Positions 11,570 to 21,425 of a DNA stretch of 64,000 nucleotides are shown here, piece after piece; within the stretch, counting starts at the first letter, position 1, and each line of letters opens with the position of its first letter. The stretch comes from Stenotrophomonas maltophilia. Its GTDB lineage: Bacteria; Pseudomonadota; Gammaproteobacteria; Xanthomonadales; Xanthomonadaceae. Under the pieces are notes generated by a model that was not told where the DNA came from, ran no database searches, and saw only the letters and a program-made list of their open reading frames with translations. The DNA lies in assembly GCA_009912235.1 (NCBI GenBank), contig WNDS01000002.1:868001-932000 (forward strand), read 5' to 3'. A program made the position numbers and the translations under genes.

Positions 11570-14500
11570 TTAGAAGGTGTAGCGCAGCGTGGCCAGGATC
11601 GACCAGCGCTGGGACGGGCTCTGCGACTCGTTGACCGCCAGATCCTTCGGCGAGTAGGTGCCGTTGACGTTGTAGTCGGTGCCGGAGATGTCGTAGATGT
11701 ACTTGCCATCGGCAGTGACACCGAACATGTTCGCCAGGCGACGGGTCAGCGGGAAGTCGGCGCGGCGCTCGACACCCCACTTCTTGTCGATCATGTTCAG
11801 CACGTTGAACATGTCCAGACGGATCTCAGCCTTGTGAGCCTTCATGAAGCCCGGGATTTCCTGGCTGAACGACATGTCCAGCTGGTTCACCCAGCCCGCA
11901 CGGCTGGCGTTGCGAGGGGCGACAGAGCCCTGCGCGCCGGCCAGGTCGGTGCTGTTGTCGATGTAGCTCCAGAACGACTCAGCCATCGCCGCCGAAGCGG
12001 TGTTGGCCCACACGATGTCGCCACGGTTCGGCACGTAGGCCAGCGAGCGGCCCGAGATGCCCAGACCCTGTGCGTCATTGCCGAACACCCAGCTGTACGG
12101 CGCGCCGGTGTGGCCGCCGTAGAAGGCCGACACGCGGGTGGCGTAGTCGCCGAAGAACTTATGTTCCCAGCTCAGCGAGGCAATGATGCGGTTCGGGATC
12201 GAGTAGTTCGAGGTCGAAGCCACGTCTTCACCCGGGTTGTACCAGGCGTTGTTCTGGTAGCTGCTGAAGGCAACGCTGGAGGTGCCCGGGTTGACGTCCT
12301 TCGCACGGCTGTAGGTGTACGCCACCATGCCGCTCCAGTTGCCGTTGAACGGCTTCTTAAGCGAGACGGTGAAGTTGTCCGACGAACCCTTGTCGGTGTT
12401 GGTCAGCAGGATCACGTTGCCGAACGACGGGTTCTTGTTCCAGTTAGCGGTGTTCGCGCTCGCCGGTGCACCGTTCGGGTTGCGGGCGTAGGTGTAGCGC
12501 CCGTCCGGCAGCTGGCCGGTCGGGGTGCCGGTGTTCAGGTCGCGGTAGATGACGCCCTTGTCCACTTACAGGTGCTGGTATTCAGCGGTGAACACCAGGT
12601 CCTGCCACGGCAGCTGGTGGTCCAGGCCCAGGGTGTACTTCCACACGGCCGGCAGCTTGAAGTTCGGGTCAACCACGTTGACCGTCATGTTCGAATTGCC
12701 CAGGCCAGGCGGGGTAACGGTGCCGCCCGGGATGTTCTGGCCGAAAACATTGCCGCTGAACGCCGGATCATTCGCGCCCTTCAGGCGGTTGATGTCGTAC
12801 GAGGTGACCGACACGCCGTTGTTGGAGTACGGGTTGCCGATCTACACCGCCGGGGTGTTGGAAATGAACAGGCCCGCGCCACCGCGCAGCTGGGTCGGAC
12901 GGTCGGTGTCGAAGTCGTAGTTGAACGACACACGCGGCTGCACGACGCTGTTGCCGTCGATGGTGCCGGTGTTGGCGTAGCCGAAGCCGCCGGTGGCGGC
13001 GTTGGGATTACCCGGGTTGTTGCGCAGGCCGCAGACCGACAGGTTGCCCAGGCGGCCCGGATCAGCGGCGAAGCAGGGGTTCAGGGTCGGCAGCGGGCTG
13101 ACCTTCGGCACGTCGTAACGCAGGCCGTACTGCACCGACAGGCGGTCGGTGGCCTGCCAGGTGTCCTGGATGAACAGACCGTACTGCTTCAGCTTGAACT
13201 GCGCGGCGACATCGCTGCCCAGGTCATAGCCGGTGGCCGGCTGGTTCAGGCGGTAACGGCGGTAGATGCCGTTCTGGAAGTCATCGATCGAGTTGAACTC
13301 GTAGGTGCCGTTGTAGCGCTGCAGGAACAGGTTGTAGACCTCGTCCTGCTGGTAGTCGAAACCGGCCTTGATGGTGTGGTCACCCAGGAACAGGTTGCCG
13401 GCGAAGTAGGCATTCCACGACTTGGTGCCCAGCACGTTGGCCTGGCTGGAGGCTTCGGTACCGATGACCACGCTGCTGCCGGTATCCAGGCCGCTGGTGC
13501 GGATGGTCAGTTCCGGCTGGTAGCCGCCCACCAGCGGGGTGCGCGCCTGGTCGAACTTGCTGTAGGTGATCGAGGCTTCGGTCGAGAACTTGTCCGACCA
13601 GTCGTCGTAGAAGCTCAGCGCGGTGCTGGTGCTCTTCTTGTTGACCAGATACCAGTTGCTCGACAGCTTCAGCTGGTCGCTGAAGCTGGTGGTGATGATC
13701 GGCTCATCTTCCTTGGTCTGGCTGAAGCGCAGGCTGGCACGGTGGAAATCGTTGATGTTCCAGTCGAACTTGGCCAGGTAGCGCTTGCTCTCGATGTCGG
13801 CGTTGGACGCGGTGGTGTCACCGGCGGTCATGCCGTAGTTCGAGGCGATCTGGCTGATGCGGGCCAGGTCGGCATTGGTCACGCCACGCACGCGGCTGGC
13901 CGCGTCGGAATCCTGGGCGCCCCACACGGCCCCCGGGCTTTCCTTGATGCTTTCTTCGTACGAAGCGAAGAAGAACAGCTTGTCCTTCAGGATCGGGCCG
14001 CCCAGGGTGGCACCCTTGGTGGTGTCCTTGGTGAAGCCGGTCCACTTGGCGCCGTTCTGGCTCTTGCCGACCATGTCATCGGCGTTCTGGTAGACGTAGT
14101 ACGCCGAACCGTGGAAATCGTTGGTACCGCTCTTGGTGACGGCATTGACCCACGCGCCGACGCCGCGGCGGGTGGCCACGTCGAAGTTGGCGGTGGAGAT
14201 GTTGTAGCTTTCGATCGCATCCTGCGAGATCGGCGTGCCCTTGGTTGGCAGGCCGTTGTCGTTCAGGCCGAACGGGTCGCCGGCGTTGATGGTGTCGATG
14301 GTGATGCTGTTGTAGCGGTTGTTCTGGCCCATGGCCGAGAACGCGCCACGGTCGCGGTCGGTCACGACAACGCGCGGATCCATGCGGACCACGTTCTGGA
14401 TCGAACGGTCCGGGGTCGGGTTGCGGTCCAGGTCGGCGCGGCTCAGGTTGGTCGCAATACCCTTGTTGTCCTGGGTGAACGCGTCCGGCAGGCGCGAGGC

Positions 14501-14875
14501 AACGACGCTGACCGAATCCAGGGTGGCAACGTCACCGGTCAGCGCGGTGCTGACATTGGTGACCTTGTCCAGGTTCAGGTAGACGCCTTCTTCGGTCTTG
14601 GTGCCTTCACCCGGCTTGTTGATGGTGATGGTGTACGGGCCACCCACGCGCAGGCCGCGCGCAGCGTAACGACCCGACGCATCGGTCGTGGCACGCGAAA
14701 CGGTGCCCGACTCGGTGTGGGTGATGGTGACTTTAGCACCGGCGACAGGCGCGCCTGCGGTGGACACGACCTGGCCGCCGACACCGGCGGAGGTGCTCTG
14801 GGCGAAGGCGGGGGCGGCGGCGAGCGCTGCGACAAGGCCAAGGGTGAGCTTGGACATCCGGAGTGGGTGGGTCAT
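11570..14875 (-). pseudogene. Oar-type TonB-dependent receptor, frame broken by two stops
   Basis: An outer-membrane TonB-dependent transporter of about 1,101 codons. A signal peptide (ending APAFAQ) is followed by a carboxypeptidase-regulatory-like fold (VGGQVVSTAGAPVAGAKVTITH...GRYAARGL), a plug (NRYNSITIDTINAGDPFGLNDNG; VTKSGTNDFHGSAYY) and a long beta-barrel ending in LATLRYTF, whose terminal Phe is the usual outer-membrane insertion signal. The order matches Oar/OmpA-related receptors common in Xanthomonadaceae. A TAG at 12842-12844 (codon 678) and a TAA at 12566-12568 (codon 770) interrupt the barrel, yet all three pieces share one frame and no sequence is lost. The first probably replaced Trp and the second perhaps Gln. 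The substrate cannot be inferred. Confidence 0.85.
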
Positions 14876-15103
14876 CTAGGGTAGCCTCGATGCGAGTTGG
14901 CGATGGCGGAAAAAAACGTAGCCGAGCAGCCTTGCGGGCAGCTGTTCGGTATGAAGTTCGGGTCCCATCCGTCAGGCTGAAGCTAGCCATAACGGTTAAC
15001 ACTAGATTAACACGCTACCCGATGATTGTGACGGTTGGGAGACAAACGGCACTTCATCGCAACCTGTTCCTGACGGAATCTTCACTCCGCCTTTTCAGTT
15101 GCC

Positions 15104-15865
15104 TTACAGCGCGGTCGTTTCCAGCGCTGCGTTCAGGATTCGCCCCCGCCAGGCGGCGCCGGCGGACGACAGCAGGGTCACGGCCGCGTCGGCCGCGTTT
15201 TCCGGGGTCTGCGCCACCGGGTCCTGGTCCAGCGAATAGGCCCGGGCCCGCAGGGCGGTGCGCAGCGGGCCGGGGTACAGGCCGCTGACCCGTACCGGGC
15301 CGTTGGCCAGTTCATCGTGCAGGCTGCCGATCAGGCCGCGCAGGCCATGCTGGGCGGCACCATAACCGCCCCAGTAGGCACGCCCCACCCGTTCGGGGTC
15401 GTCCACGCAGAACACCATGGCGGCATCGTCGGCCTGGCGCAGCAGCGGCAGGCAGGCCTGGGCCAGCCAGGCCGGTGCGGTCAGGGTCACGTGCAGGGCA
15501 CGGGCGAAGCTGGCCGGGTCGGCCAGTTCAAACGGGGTCAGGCCCGGGAAATGGGCCGCGCAGCACAGCAGGCCATCGAGCCGGCCCAGTTCGGCCTGCA
15601 GGGCCCGCGCCAGTTCGGCATGGTCATCGGTCCCGGCGCCTTCCAGGTCCATCGGGTACAGCAGCGGCTCCGGGCCGGCTTCCTGCACCTGCGCATAGAC
15701 CCGGTCAAGCCGGCGCGGCTTGCGCCCGAGCAGGACGACCGTGGCACCGGCAGCGGCAGCAGCCACCGCCGCCGCGCTGCCCAGGCCACCACCGGCCCCG
15801 GCCACGAGGATCACGCGGCCATCGAGCGCCCCGGCAGCCGGTGACGGCGATGGCGCGCCACTCAT
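15104..15865 (-). CDS. Short-chain dehydrogenase/reductase family protein
   Basis: A 253-residue SDR-fold protein. The nucleotide-binding loop is VAGAGGGLGSAAA near residues 20-32, followed by LLGRKPRRLDRVYAQV, a region suited to NADP(H) selection. The usual NNAG motif is replaced by CCAAH, and the catalytic YxxxK motif is not clear: the matching region reads YWGGYGAAQHGLRGLIGSL, with Gln where Lys is expected. It may therefore be a divergent or non-catalytic member. Its ATG overlaps the glutaredoxin stop as ATGA, so the two are probably co-translated. Substrate unknown. Confidence 0.8.
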   Translation of the reverse strand: MSGAPSPSPAAGALDGRVILVAGAGGGLGSAAAVAAAAAGATVVLLGRKPRRLDRVYAQVQEAGPEPLLYPMDLEGAGTDDHAELARALQAELGRLDGLLCCAAHFPGLTPFELADPASFARALHVTLTAPAWLAQACLPLLRQADDAAMVFCVDDPERVGRAYWGGYGAAQHGLRGLIGSLHDELANGPVRVSGLYPGPLRTALRARAYSLDQDPVAQTPENAADAAVTLLSSAGAAWRGRILNAALETTAL

Positions 15866-16173
15866 CCCTGTGCGGCCTCTTGGACGATGCGCTTGAGCTC
15901 GCCGGCCTCGAACAGCTCCATGACGATGTCGCAGCCGCCGATCAGTTCGCCGTTGATGAACAGCTGCGGGAAGGTGGGCAGGTTGGAGAAGCGCGGCAGG
16001 TTGGCGCGGATTTCCGGCTCTTCCAGCACATTGACGGTGCGCAGGGAGACCGCACCGGCAGCCATCAACGCCTGTACGGCGCGGCTGGAGAAGCCGCACA
16101 TCGGGTATTGCGGGGTGCCCTTCATGAACAACACGAGCGGGTAACGATCGACCTCAGCCTGTATCTGCTGCAT
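15862..16173 (-). CDS. grxD: Monothiol glutaredoxin, Grx4/GrxD family
   Basis: A glutaredoxin of about 103 residues with the monothiol active site CGFS (Cys26 from the chosen start), the WP-substituting family segment FMKGTPQYPMCGFS, the cis-Pro loop NLPTFPQLFING and GGCDIVMELFEAGEL. These CGFS proteins bind and deliver [2Fe-2S] clusters, often with BolA partners. ATG 16173 is chosen because it gives the usual short N-terminus; an in-frame start at 16209 would add 12 residues. The stop overlaps the following SDR gene by 4 nt. It is divergent from sodB. Confidence 0.9.
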   Translation of the reverse strand: MQQIQAEVDRYPLVLFMKGTPQYPMCGFSSRAVQALMAAGAVSLRTVNVLEEPEIRANLPRFSNLPTFPQLFINGELIGGCDIVMELFEAGELKRIVQEAAQG

Positions 16174-16302
16174 TACCGCCACAACCACACTCCTTGCTTC
16201 GCCGGACAAACCGACCGCGGCGGTCGGCTAGACTTCCCACGTTAGCCGCCATTGTAAGCCGATGGAACCGGCTGCCGCCGTCCCCTGGCCACGAAACCGT
16301 CC

Positions 16303-16879
16303 ATGCCCCTCGAACTGCCTGCCCTGCCCTACGCCCCGTCATCACTGCTGCCGCACCTGTCCCCGCAGGTGCTGGAACTGCACCATGGCCGCCACCACCG
16401 CGCCTATGTGGAGGCGGTCAATGCCGCCATTGCCGGCACCGAATGGGACGAGGCGCCGCTGGAGGACATCGTCCGCCACAGCCAGGGCGCGCTGTTCGAT
16501 GCCGCGGCCCAGGCCTGGAACCACGCGTTCTACTGGAAGTGCCTGCGCCCGCGTGGCGGCGGCGAGCCGCAGGGCCGCCTGGCCGAGCTGGTGAAGCGCC
16601 AGTTCGGCGATGCCGCACAGCTGCGCGAGGCCTTCAACAAGGCTGCGCTGGGGCTGTTCGGCTCCGGCTGGGCCTGGCTGGTGCAGCACCCCAGCGGCCA
16701 GCTCGGCCTGCAGGTGACCCGCAACGCCGGCACGCCGCTGACCGGTGAGAGCACGCCGCTGCTGGCCTGCGACCTGTGGGAACACGCGTACTACACCAAT
16801 TACCAAAACGAGCGCGCGCTACCTGGACGGCTTCTGGAAGCTGGTGAACTGGGAGTTCGCGGAAAGCCAGCTGCGCTGA
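16303..16879 (+). pseudogene. sodB: Fe-type superoxide dismutase, frameshifted near the 3' end
   Basis: A superoxide dismutase with all four metal ligands: His27 in LHHGRHHRAYV, His in QAWNHAFYW, and Asp and His in ACDLWEHAYY. The Gln before WNH (AAAQAWNH) marks the iron-type family. The frame is right up to YYTNYQNERA, then shifts inside the alternating GC run at 16811-16819. In the other frame the expected tail RYLDGFWKLVNWEFAESQLR follows, with TGA at 16877-16879. Restoring one GC pair gives 192 residues, the normal SodB length. As written the protein loses its last helix and gains an unrelated tail. Contraction of a dinucleotide repeat, real or from sequencing, is the simplest explanation. 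Confidence 0.88.
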
Positions 16880-16904
16880 GGCGCTGCGGCGGACGCAGAC
16901 ACCC

Positions 16905-17090
16905 CGCCAGGCATGGCCTGGCGCTACCGGGGCGGGCCGGCGCGGCCGCCGGTAGTGCCGGCCGTTGGCCGGCAACCCCACGAATGCATGTAGAAGCCGA
17001 CACTGCCGGCTAATGCCGGCCGTTGGCCGGCAACCCCATGAGTGCATGGAGAAGCCGACACTGCCGGGTAGCGCCGGGCCATGCCCGGCG
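16905..17090. repeat. Cluster of GTAG-headed REP (SMAG-like) palindromes
   Basis: Four short GC-rich palindromes fill the gap between sodB and the AhpD-like gene: an inverted copy at 16905-16927 (CGCCAGGCATGGCCTGGCGCTAC), GTAGTGCCGGCCGTTGGCCGGC at 16952, a variant with CTAA at the head near 17010, and GTAGCGCCGGGCCATGCCCGGCG at 17068-17090. The two middle copies share an almost identical trailing segment (ATGCATGTAGAAGCCGACACTGCCGG), so one is a tandem duplication. The pattern fits the REP families of Stenotrophomonas. Confidence 0.85.
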
Positions 17091-17100
17091 TCGCCCCCTC

Positions 17101-17442
17101 TCAGGCGCTCTCGTGCGCGGCCACGGCGTCCATCACCCGCGCCGAATACACCAGCGCGGCACCGGCGTTGAGGGCCACGGCCACGCCCAGCGCTTCAGCA
17201 ATCTCTTCGCGGCTGGCGCCGTGCTTGAGCGCGGCATCCACATGTACGGTGATGCAGCCATCGCAACGGGTGGTCACCGCCACCGCCAGGCTGATCAGTT
17301 CGCGGGTCTTGGCATCCAGATGCTGGGTCTGCGCGCCGGCGTTGGCCAGCGTCGCATAGCCCTTCACCGTGTCGGGCGAGAGCTTGCCGATCTCGCCGAT
17401 GCGGCCCTTCAGTTCCTTGCGGTAGGTGTTCCAGTCGAGCAT
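17101..17442 (-). CDS. Carboxymuconolactone decarboxylase / AhpD-like family protein
   Basis: A 113-residue single-domain CMD-fold protein. It keeps the redox motif CxxC followed by His (TRCDGCITVHVDAAL), characteristic of AhpD-like peroxidase-type members, and the family helices RELISLAVAV and SREEIAEALGVAVALNAG. Such proteins reduce peroxides or act as partners in thiol redox relays. The true substrate is not known. It stands alone between a REP cluster and purK. Confidence 0.85.
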   Translation of the reverse strand: MLDWNTYRKELKGRIGEIGKLSPDTVKGYATLANAGAQTQHLDAKTRELISLAVAVTTRCDGCITVHVDAALKHGASREEIAEALGVAVALNAGAALVYSARVMDAVAAHESA

Positions 17443-17504
17443 GGCGCGGGGCTCCAGTAAGGGAGCCCTACGCTACCACCGCACCGCGGCGGCCGGCACG
17501 ACGC

Positions 17505-18653
17505 TCAGCGATCGCGCAGCGCGTACACCGCAGGTTGGACCTGGGCCTGGCGATCCAGCGCCTGGCCCACCTGTTCCAGCGCATCGGCCAGGGCCGACGC
17601 ATCGTCGTCGCGCAGCGTGGCATGGCCCACCTTGCGGCCGTCGCGCGGCTGCTTGCCGTAGTCGTGCCAGTGGCCGCTGGCCTGGGCCAGTACCGGGGCG
17701 GCATCGGGCATCGCGCCCAGCCAGTTCAACATGCAGGCATGGCCGAGCATGCGGGTACTGCCCAGCGGCAGGCCCAGCACGGCACGCAGGTGGTTCTCGA
17801 ACTGCGAAGTCTCGCTGCCTTCGATGGTCCAGTGGCCGGAGTTGTGCACGCGCGGTGCCATCTCGTTGGCCAGCAGCTCGCCATCGCGGCAGAACAGCTC
17901 CAGCGCGAACACGCCCACGTAGCCCAGGTGCTCGGCCACGCGGCGGGCGTAGCCGATCGCCGCAGCGTGCTCGGCGTCGGACAGCACCGCCGGGGCCACG
18001 CTGGCCGACAGCACGCCATCCACATGCCAGTTGCCGGTAACCGGCCAGGCCTGGAAGCTGCCATCACGCCCGCGCACGGCGACCACGCTCACTTCGCGCT
18101 GGAACGCCACGAAGCCTTCCAGGATCAGGCCGGTGCGCTCCACCTGGGCACCCAGCGCGTCCCACGCGGCATCGATATCGGCGGTGCTGCGCAGGCGGAA
18201 CTGGCCCTTGCCGTCATAGCCCAGACGGCGGGTCTTGAGAATGCACGGCAGGCCGAATTCGGCGGCCTTGGCGGCCAGCTCATCGCGGCTGCGGATGTCC
18301 GCAAAGGCCGGCAGCGGAATGCCCAGCTGCTGGAACAGGGTCTTCTCGCTCAGACGGTCCTGCGCCACGGCCAGCGCCGACGGCGGCGGGTAGACCGGCA
18401 CCTGGTCGGCCAGCCACTGCGCGCTGTCGGCCGGCACGTTCTCGAAATCGAAGGTGACCACGTCGACCTTGGCGGCGAACGCAGCCAGGGCGTCGCGGTC
18501 ATCGAAGGCGGCCACGGTCAGCGGCGCCAGCGGGCCGCTGCACGCATCGGCGGCCGGGTCGTACAGTTCGAAACGCAGGCCCAGCGGCGCACCGGCCAGG
18601 ACCATCATGCGGGCGAGCTGGCCGCCGCCCAGAATGCCGACGGTCAGGGTCAT
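17505..18653 (-). CDS. purK: PurK, N5-carboxyaminoimidazole ribonucleotide synthase
   Basis: A 382-residue ATP-grasp enzyme that carboxylates AIR to N5-CAIR in de novo purine synthesis. N-terminal [12 protein letters not shown], then the ATP-grasp segments [13 protein letters not shown] and [35 protein letters not shown] match the family throughout, and the length is normal. The start overlaps the purE stop by 4 nt (ATGA), so purE and purK form a coupled operon. I saw no clear purine operator upstream. Confidence 0.96.
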   Translation of the reverse strand: MTLTVGILGGGQLARMMVLAGAPLGLRFELYDPAADACSGPLAPLTVAAFDDRDALAAFAAKVDVVTFDFENVPADSAQWLADQVPVYPPPSALAVAQDRLSEKTLFQQLGIPLPAFADIRSRDELAAKAAEFGLPCILKTRRLGYDGKGQFRLRSTADIDAAWDALGAQVERTGLILEGFVAFQREVSVVAVRGRDGSFQAWPVTGNWHVDGVLSASVAPAVLSDAEHAAAIGYARRVAEHLGYVGVFALELFCRDGELLANEMAPRVHNSGHWTIEGSETSQFENHLRAVLGLPLGSTRMLGHACMLNWLGAMPDAAPVLAQASGHWHDYGKQPRDGRKVGHATLRDDDASALADALEQVGQALDRQAQVQPAVYALRDR

Positions 18654-19153
18654 TGGCGCGGGTCGTCGTGGGCCATCACGTCTTCGGTCTGGTGCGTGCG
18701 GAACGCCTCCAGTGCCGCGCCGATGGCCGGCTGGTCGCTGGCCAGCATGGCGGCGGCGAACAGGGCGGCGTTGGACGCGCCGGCATTGCCGATGGCAAAG
18801 GTGGCCACCGGAATGCCCGCAGGCATCTGTACAATCGACAGCAGCGAATCCATGCCGTTGAGGGCCTTGGACTGCACCGGCACGCCCAGCACCGGCACGG
18901 CGGTCTTGGCGGCGATCATGCCCGGCAGGTGGGCGGCACCGCCGGCACCGGCGATGATCGCGCGCAGGCCGCGCGGGCCGGCCTGTTCGGCATAGCTGAA
19001 CAACACGTCCGGGGTGCGGTGGGCCGAAACCACCTTCACTTCGAACGGAACACCCAGCGCTTCAAGCTTCTGGGCAGCGTGCTGCATGGTTTCCCAGTCG
19101 GAGCGGGAACCCATGACGATGCCGACAAGCGGCGCGGAGTGATTGGGGGTCAT
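18650..19153 (-). CDS. purE: PurE, N5-CAIR mutase
   Basis: A 167-residue class I PurE that converts N5-CAIR to CAIR. Active-site loops are visible: GSRSDWETM near residues 15-23, SAHRTPD near 44-50, [13 protein letters not shown] and [37 protein letters not shown]. The protein is slightly longer at the C-terminus than typical PurE. It is the first gene of the purE-purK pair and is transcribed divergently from the Trm112-like gene at 19212. Confidence 0.97.
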   Translation of the reverse strand: MTPNHSAPLVGIVMGSRSDWETMQHAAQKLEALGVPFEVKVVSAHRTPDVLFSYAEQAGPRGLRAIIAGAGGAAHLPGMIAAKTAVPVLGVPVQSKALNGMDSLLSIVQMPAGIPVATFAIGNAGASNAALFAAAMLASDQPAIGAALEAFRTHQTEDVMAHDDPRQ

Positions 19154-19211
19154 TGGCCGTCACCTACCTTAAAGACGTATTCTAGCCGTCTTCCACGCAA
19201 GACGAAGCCCC

Positions 19212-19481
19212 ATGGATCGCAAGCTGCTTGACCTGCTGGTATCGCCCGACACCCGCCAGCCCCTGTCCCTGCTGGACGCCGCAGGCCTGGAAGCGCTCAA
19301 CCGCGCCATCGGTGCCGGCGCGGTGAACAAGGCCGACGGCAACCCGCTGGCGCAGCCGTTGCGCGAAGCGCTGGTGACGCGTGACCGCAAGCAGCTGTTC
19401 CGCGTCGAGGACGGCATTCCGGTGCTGCTGGCCGAAGAAGCCATCCCGACCGCGCAGATCAGCGACTTCCCGGGCGCATGA
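19212..19481 (+). CDS. Trm112-like / YcaR family small protein
   Basis: An 89-residue protein of the Trm112p-like family: MDRKLLDLLVSPDTRQPLSLLD at the N-terminus and FRVEDGIPVLLAEEA near the C-terminus. Bacterial homologues are small putative metal-binding or methyltransferase-partner proteins of unclear role. The cysteines often present in the family (CP..G) are replaced here (SPDTRQP), so a zinc site is unlikely. Its stop overlaps the nadC start as ATGA. Confidence 0.82.
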   Translation: MDRKLLDLLVSPDTRQPLSLLDAAGLEALNRAIGAGAVNKADGNPLAQPLREALVTRDRKQLFRVEDGIPVLLAEEAIPTAQISDFPGA

Positions 19482-20330
19482 ACACCGTGCCGGCGCCGGA
19501 TGCGGCCCAGGTTGCGGCCGATGTAGCCCGCGCGTTGGCCGAGGACGTCGGCAGCGGCGATGTCACCGCCGCATTGCTGCCCGACCAGCCCGACCGTGCC
19601 TACCTGCTGTGCAAGCAGGACGGGGTGATCGCCGGACGCCCGTGGTTCGATGCCACCCACCGTGCGCTGGACCCGGACGTGCGCATCGACTGGTCGGTCC
19701 GCGAGGGCGACACAGTCAGTGCCGGCACCGTGCTGGCGCTGCTGCAGGGCCGCAGCCGCAGCCTGGTCAGTGCCGAACGCACCTCGCTGAACTTCCTGCA
19801 GACGCTGTCCGGCACGGCGACCACCACGGCCCGTTACGTGGCAGCGGTGGCCGGCACCGGCACGCGCATCCTCGATACCCGCAAGACCCTGCCCGGCCTG
19901 CGCCTGGCGCAGAAGTACGCCGTGCGCTGCGGTGGCGGCGACAACCACCGCTTCGGCCTGTATGACACGGTGATGCTGAAGGAAAACCACATCCGCGCCG
20001 CCGGTTCGCTGGCCGCCGCGGTGGCCAGCGCGCGTGCGCAGTGGCCGCAGCTGCCGCTGGTGACGGAAGTGGAAAGACCTGGAGCAGCTGCAGCAGGCGC
20101 TGGCCGCCGGCTGCGAACGCATCCTGCTGGACGACTTCGATGCCGGCATGCGCCGCCAGGCAGTGTGCATCACCGCCGGCCGCATTCCGCTTGAAGTCTC
20201 CGGCAGCGTCGGGCTGGAAGGCCTGCGCGCGATTGCCGAAGACGGCGTGGACTGCATTTCCATCGGGGCGCTGACCAAGCACGTGCAGGCCATCGATCTG
20301 TCGCTGAAGCTGGGCCCGCCGCCGGGCTGA
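19478..20330 (+). pseudogene. nadC: NadC, quinolinate phosphoribosyltransferase, single-base frameshift
   Basis: NadC makes nicotinate mononucleotide from quinolinate in de novo NAD synthesis. Family segments include LAEDVGSGDVTAALLP, the substrate-binding ILDTRKTLPGLRLAQKYAVRCGGGDNHRFGLYD and VMLKENHI. After LPLVTEVE the frame is lost at the AAA run 20073-20075. With one A removed it continues DLEQLQQALAAGCERILLDD and ends with SGSVGLEGLRAIAEDGVDCISIGALTKHVQAIDLSLKL, stop at 20328-20330, giving 283 residues. Everything downstream is well preserved, which argues for an error or a very recent mutation. It is coupled to the preceding Trm112-like gene by an ATGA overlap. Confidence 0.9.
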
Positions 20331-20340
20331 CGGTAGGCCC

Positions 20341-20381
20341 GGGGTCAGATCCCTTTTCCTCTGGAAAAGGGATCTGACCCC
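20341..20381. repeat. Perfect 19-bp inverted repeat with 3-nt loop
   Basis: GGGGTCAGATCCCTTTTCC (20341-20359) is followed by TCT and then its exact reverse complement (20363-20381). It sits 10 bp behind nadC and ahead of the DUF2272 gene. No T-tract follows on either strand, so an ordinary intrinsic terminator is doubtful. It may be a dispersed hairpin repeat. Confidence 0.85.
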
Positions 20382-20456
20382 AATCCAACGCCATTCTCAC
20401 ACCCGGTTTTCACGAGCGCGCTGCGACGCTGCGGGCATCCCCCGCTGGAGCCGCGC

Positions 20457-21425
20457 ATGCGCCGGATGCTGTTGCCTGTCTGCCTGCTGCTGGCGGCTGC
20501 GCCGCTGTCGGCGGCTGCTGCCGAAGCCTGTGATGTGCCGCCACGCTTCGGGCTCAGCCCGCTGGCCGTGGCCATCCGCAACACCGCCTGCAACGAGCAT
20601 CGGCTGTGGTTCCGGCCGTTCATCGACCGCGACGGCCGCGCTGCCAGCCTCAGCGTCACCGAGGCGGAGAACGAACACCTGGCCGACAACGGGCTGATCG
20701 CCTGGCAGCGCGTGGTCGGCTACTGGCGCGACAGCGGCACCTTGAACCCGATGGGCAGCCTGCCCGGCGCCAGCAGCTGCCTGGCGCCGTTGGGCACGCG
20801 CTACACCGACAGCGACTGCCGCGCCCTCCTGGTCGACAACCCGTGGTCGGCGGCCTTCATTTCCTGGGTGATGGTGCGTGCCGGCGTGCCCGGCTTCAAC
20901 ACCTCGCCGCGCCATATCGACTACATCCGCATCGCCTACCAGGGCGGCCCCGGCGCCGTGCCCTACCGGCTGGCCGACCCGGCCACCACCAAACCCGCCC
21001 CCGGCGACCTGCTGTGCTTCCTGCGCGACCGCAGCACCACGCTCAGCTACAGCGGGCTGCTGCAGGCACTGGACAATGGCTCGGTCGGGCACTGGAAATC
21101 GCATTGCGAAGTGGTGGTGGCAGCCAACCTCGGCGGTGACCAGACCCTGTACCTGGTGGGCGGCAACGTAATGAACACCGTGGCCATGCGCCTGCTGCAG
21201 CTGGACCGCACCGGCCTGATCCAGCTGCCGCCGGCACGCGAGCGCAACGGCAGCGGCATCGACACCGGCTGCACCCCCGGCCGTGAGGACGAGTGCAGCT
21301 TCAACCGCCAGGACTGGGCCGCGCTGCTGCAGTTGACCGCCACCGCGCCGCTGGTGGCGCCGGCAGTGCTGCCGGCGCCCGCACTGCAACCACGAACACC
21401 AGAGACGCCATCGCCGGCCCGTTGA
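20457..21425 (+). CDS. DUF2272 domain-containing secreted protein
   Basis: A 322-residue protein with a clear Sec signal peptide (MRRMLLPVCLLLAAAPLSAAAAEA). The body resembles the DUF2272 family, distant relatives of NlpC/P60-type amidase folds: NPWSAAFISWVMVRAGVPGF, PAPGDLLCFLRDR and WKSHCEVVVAANLGGDQTLYLVGGNV. A Trp-Ser-Ala-Ala segment in place of the NlpC-type Cys leaves the catalytic residue uncertain; His in KSHCEVV could be the matching histidine. The C-terminus is a Pro/Ala-rich tail. A periplasmic location is likely; the activity is unknown. It converges on the PqaA-like gene, with the two stops adjacent. Confidence 0.75.
   Translation: MRRMLLPVCLLLAAAPLSAAAAEACDVPPRFGLSPLAVAIRNTACNEHRLWFRPFIDRDGRAASLSVTEAENEHLADNGLIAWQRVVGYWRDSGTLNPMGSLPGASSCLAPLGTRYTDSDCRALLVDNPWSAAFISWVMVRAGVPGFNTSPRHIDYIRIAYQGGPGAVPYRLADPATTKPAPGDLLCFLRDRSTTLSYSGLLQALDNGSVGHWKSHCEVVVAANLGGDQTLYLVGGNVMNTVAMRLLQLDRTGLIQLPPARERNGSGIDTGCTPGREDECSFNRQDWAALLQLTATAPLVAPAVLPAPALQPRTPETPSPAR

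Noticed and set aside
10040..14884. A 1,614-codon open frame on the plus strand opposite ppnN and the TonB receptor
   Set aside because: It is a shadow frame typical of GC-rich DNA. The minus strand holds recognisable proteins over the whole stretch, and the plus frame has repetitive Arg/Val/Gln-rich composition without any domain.
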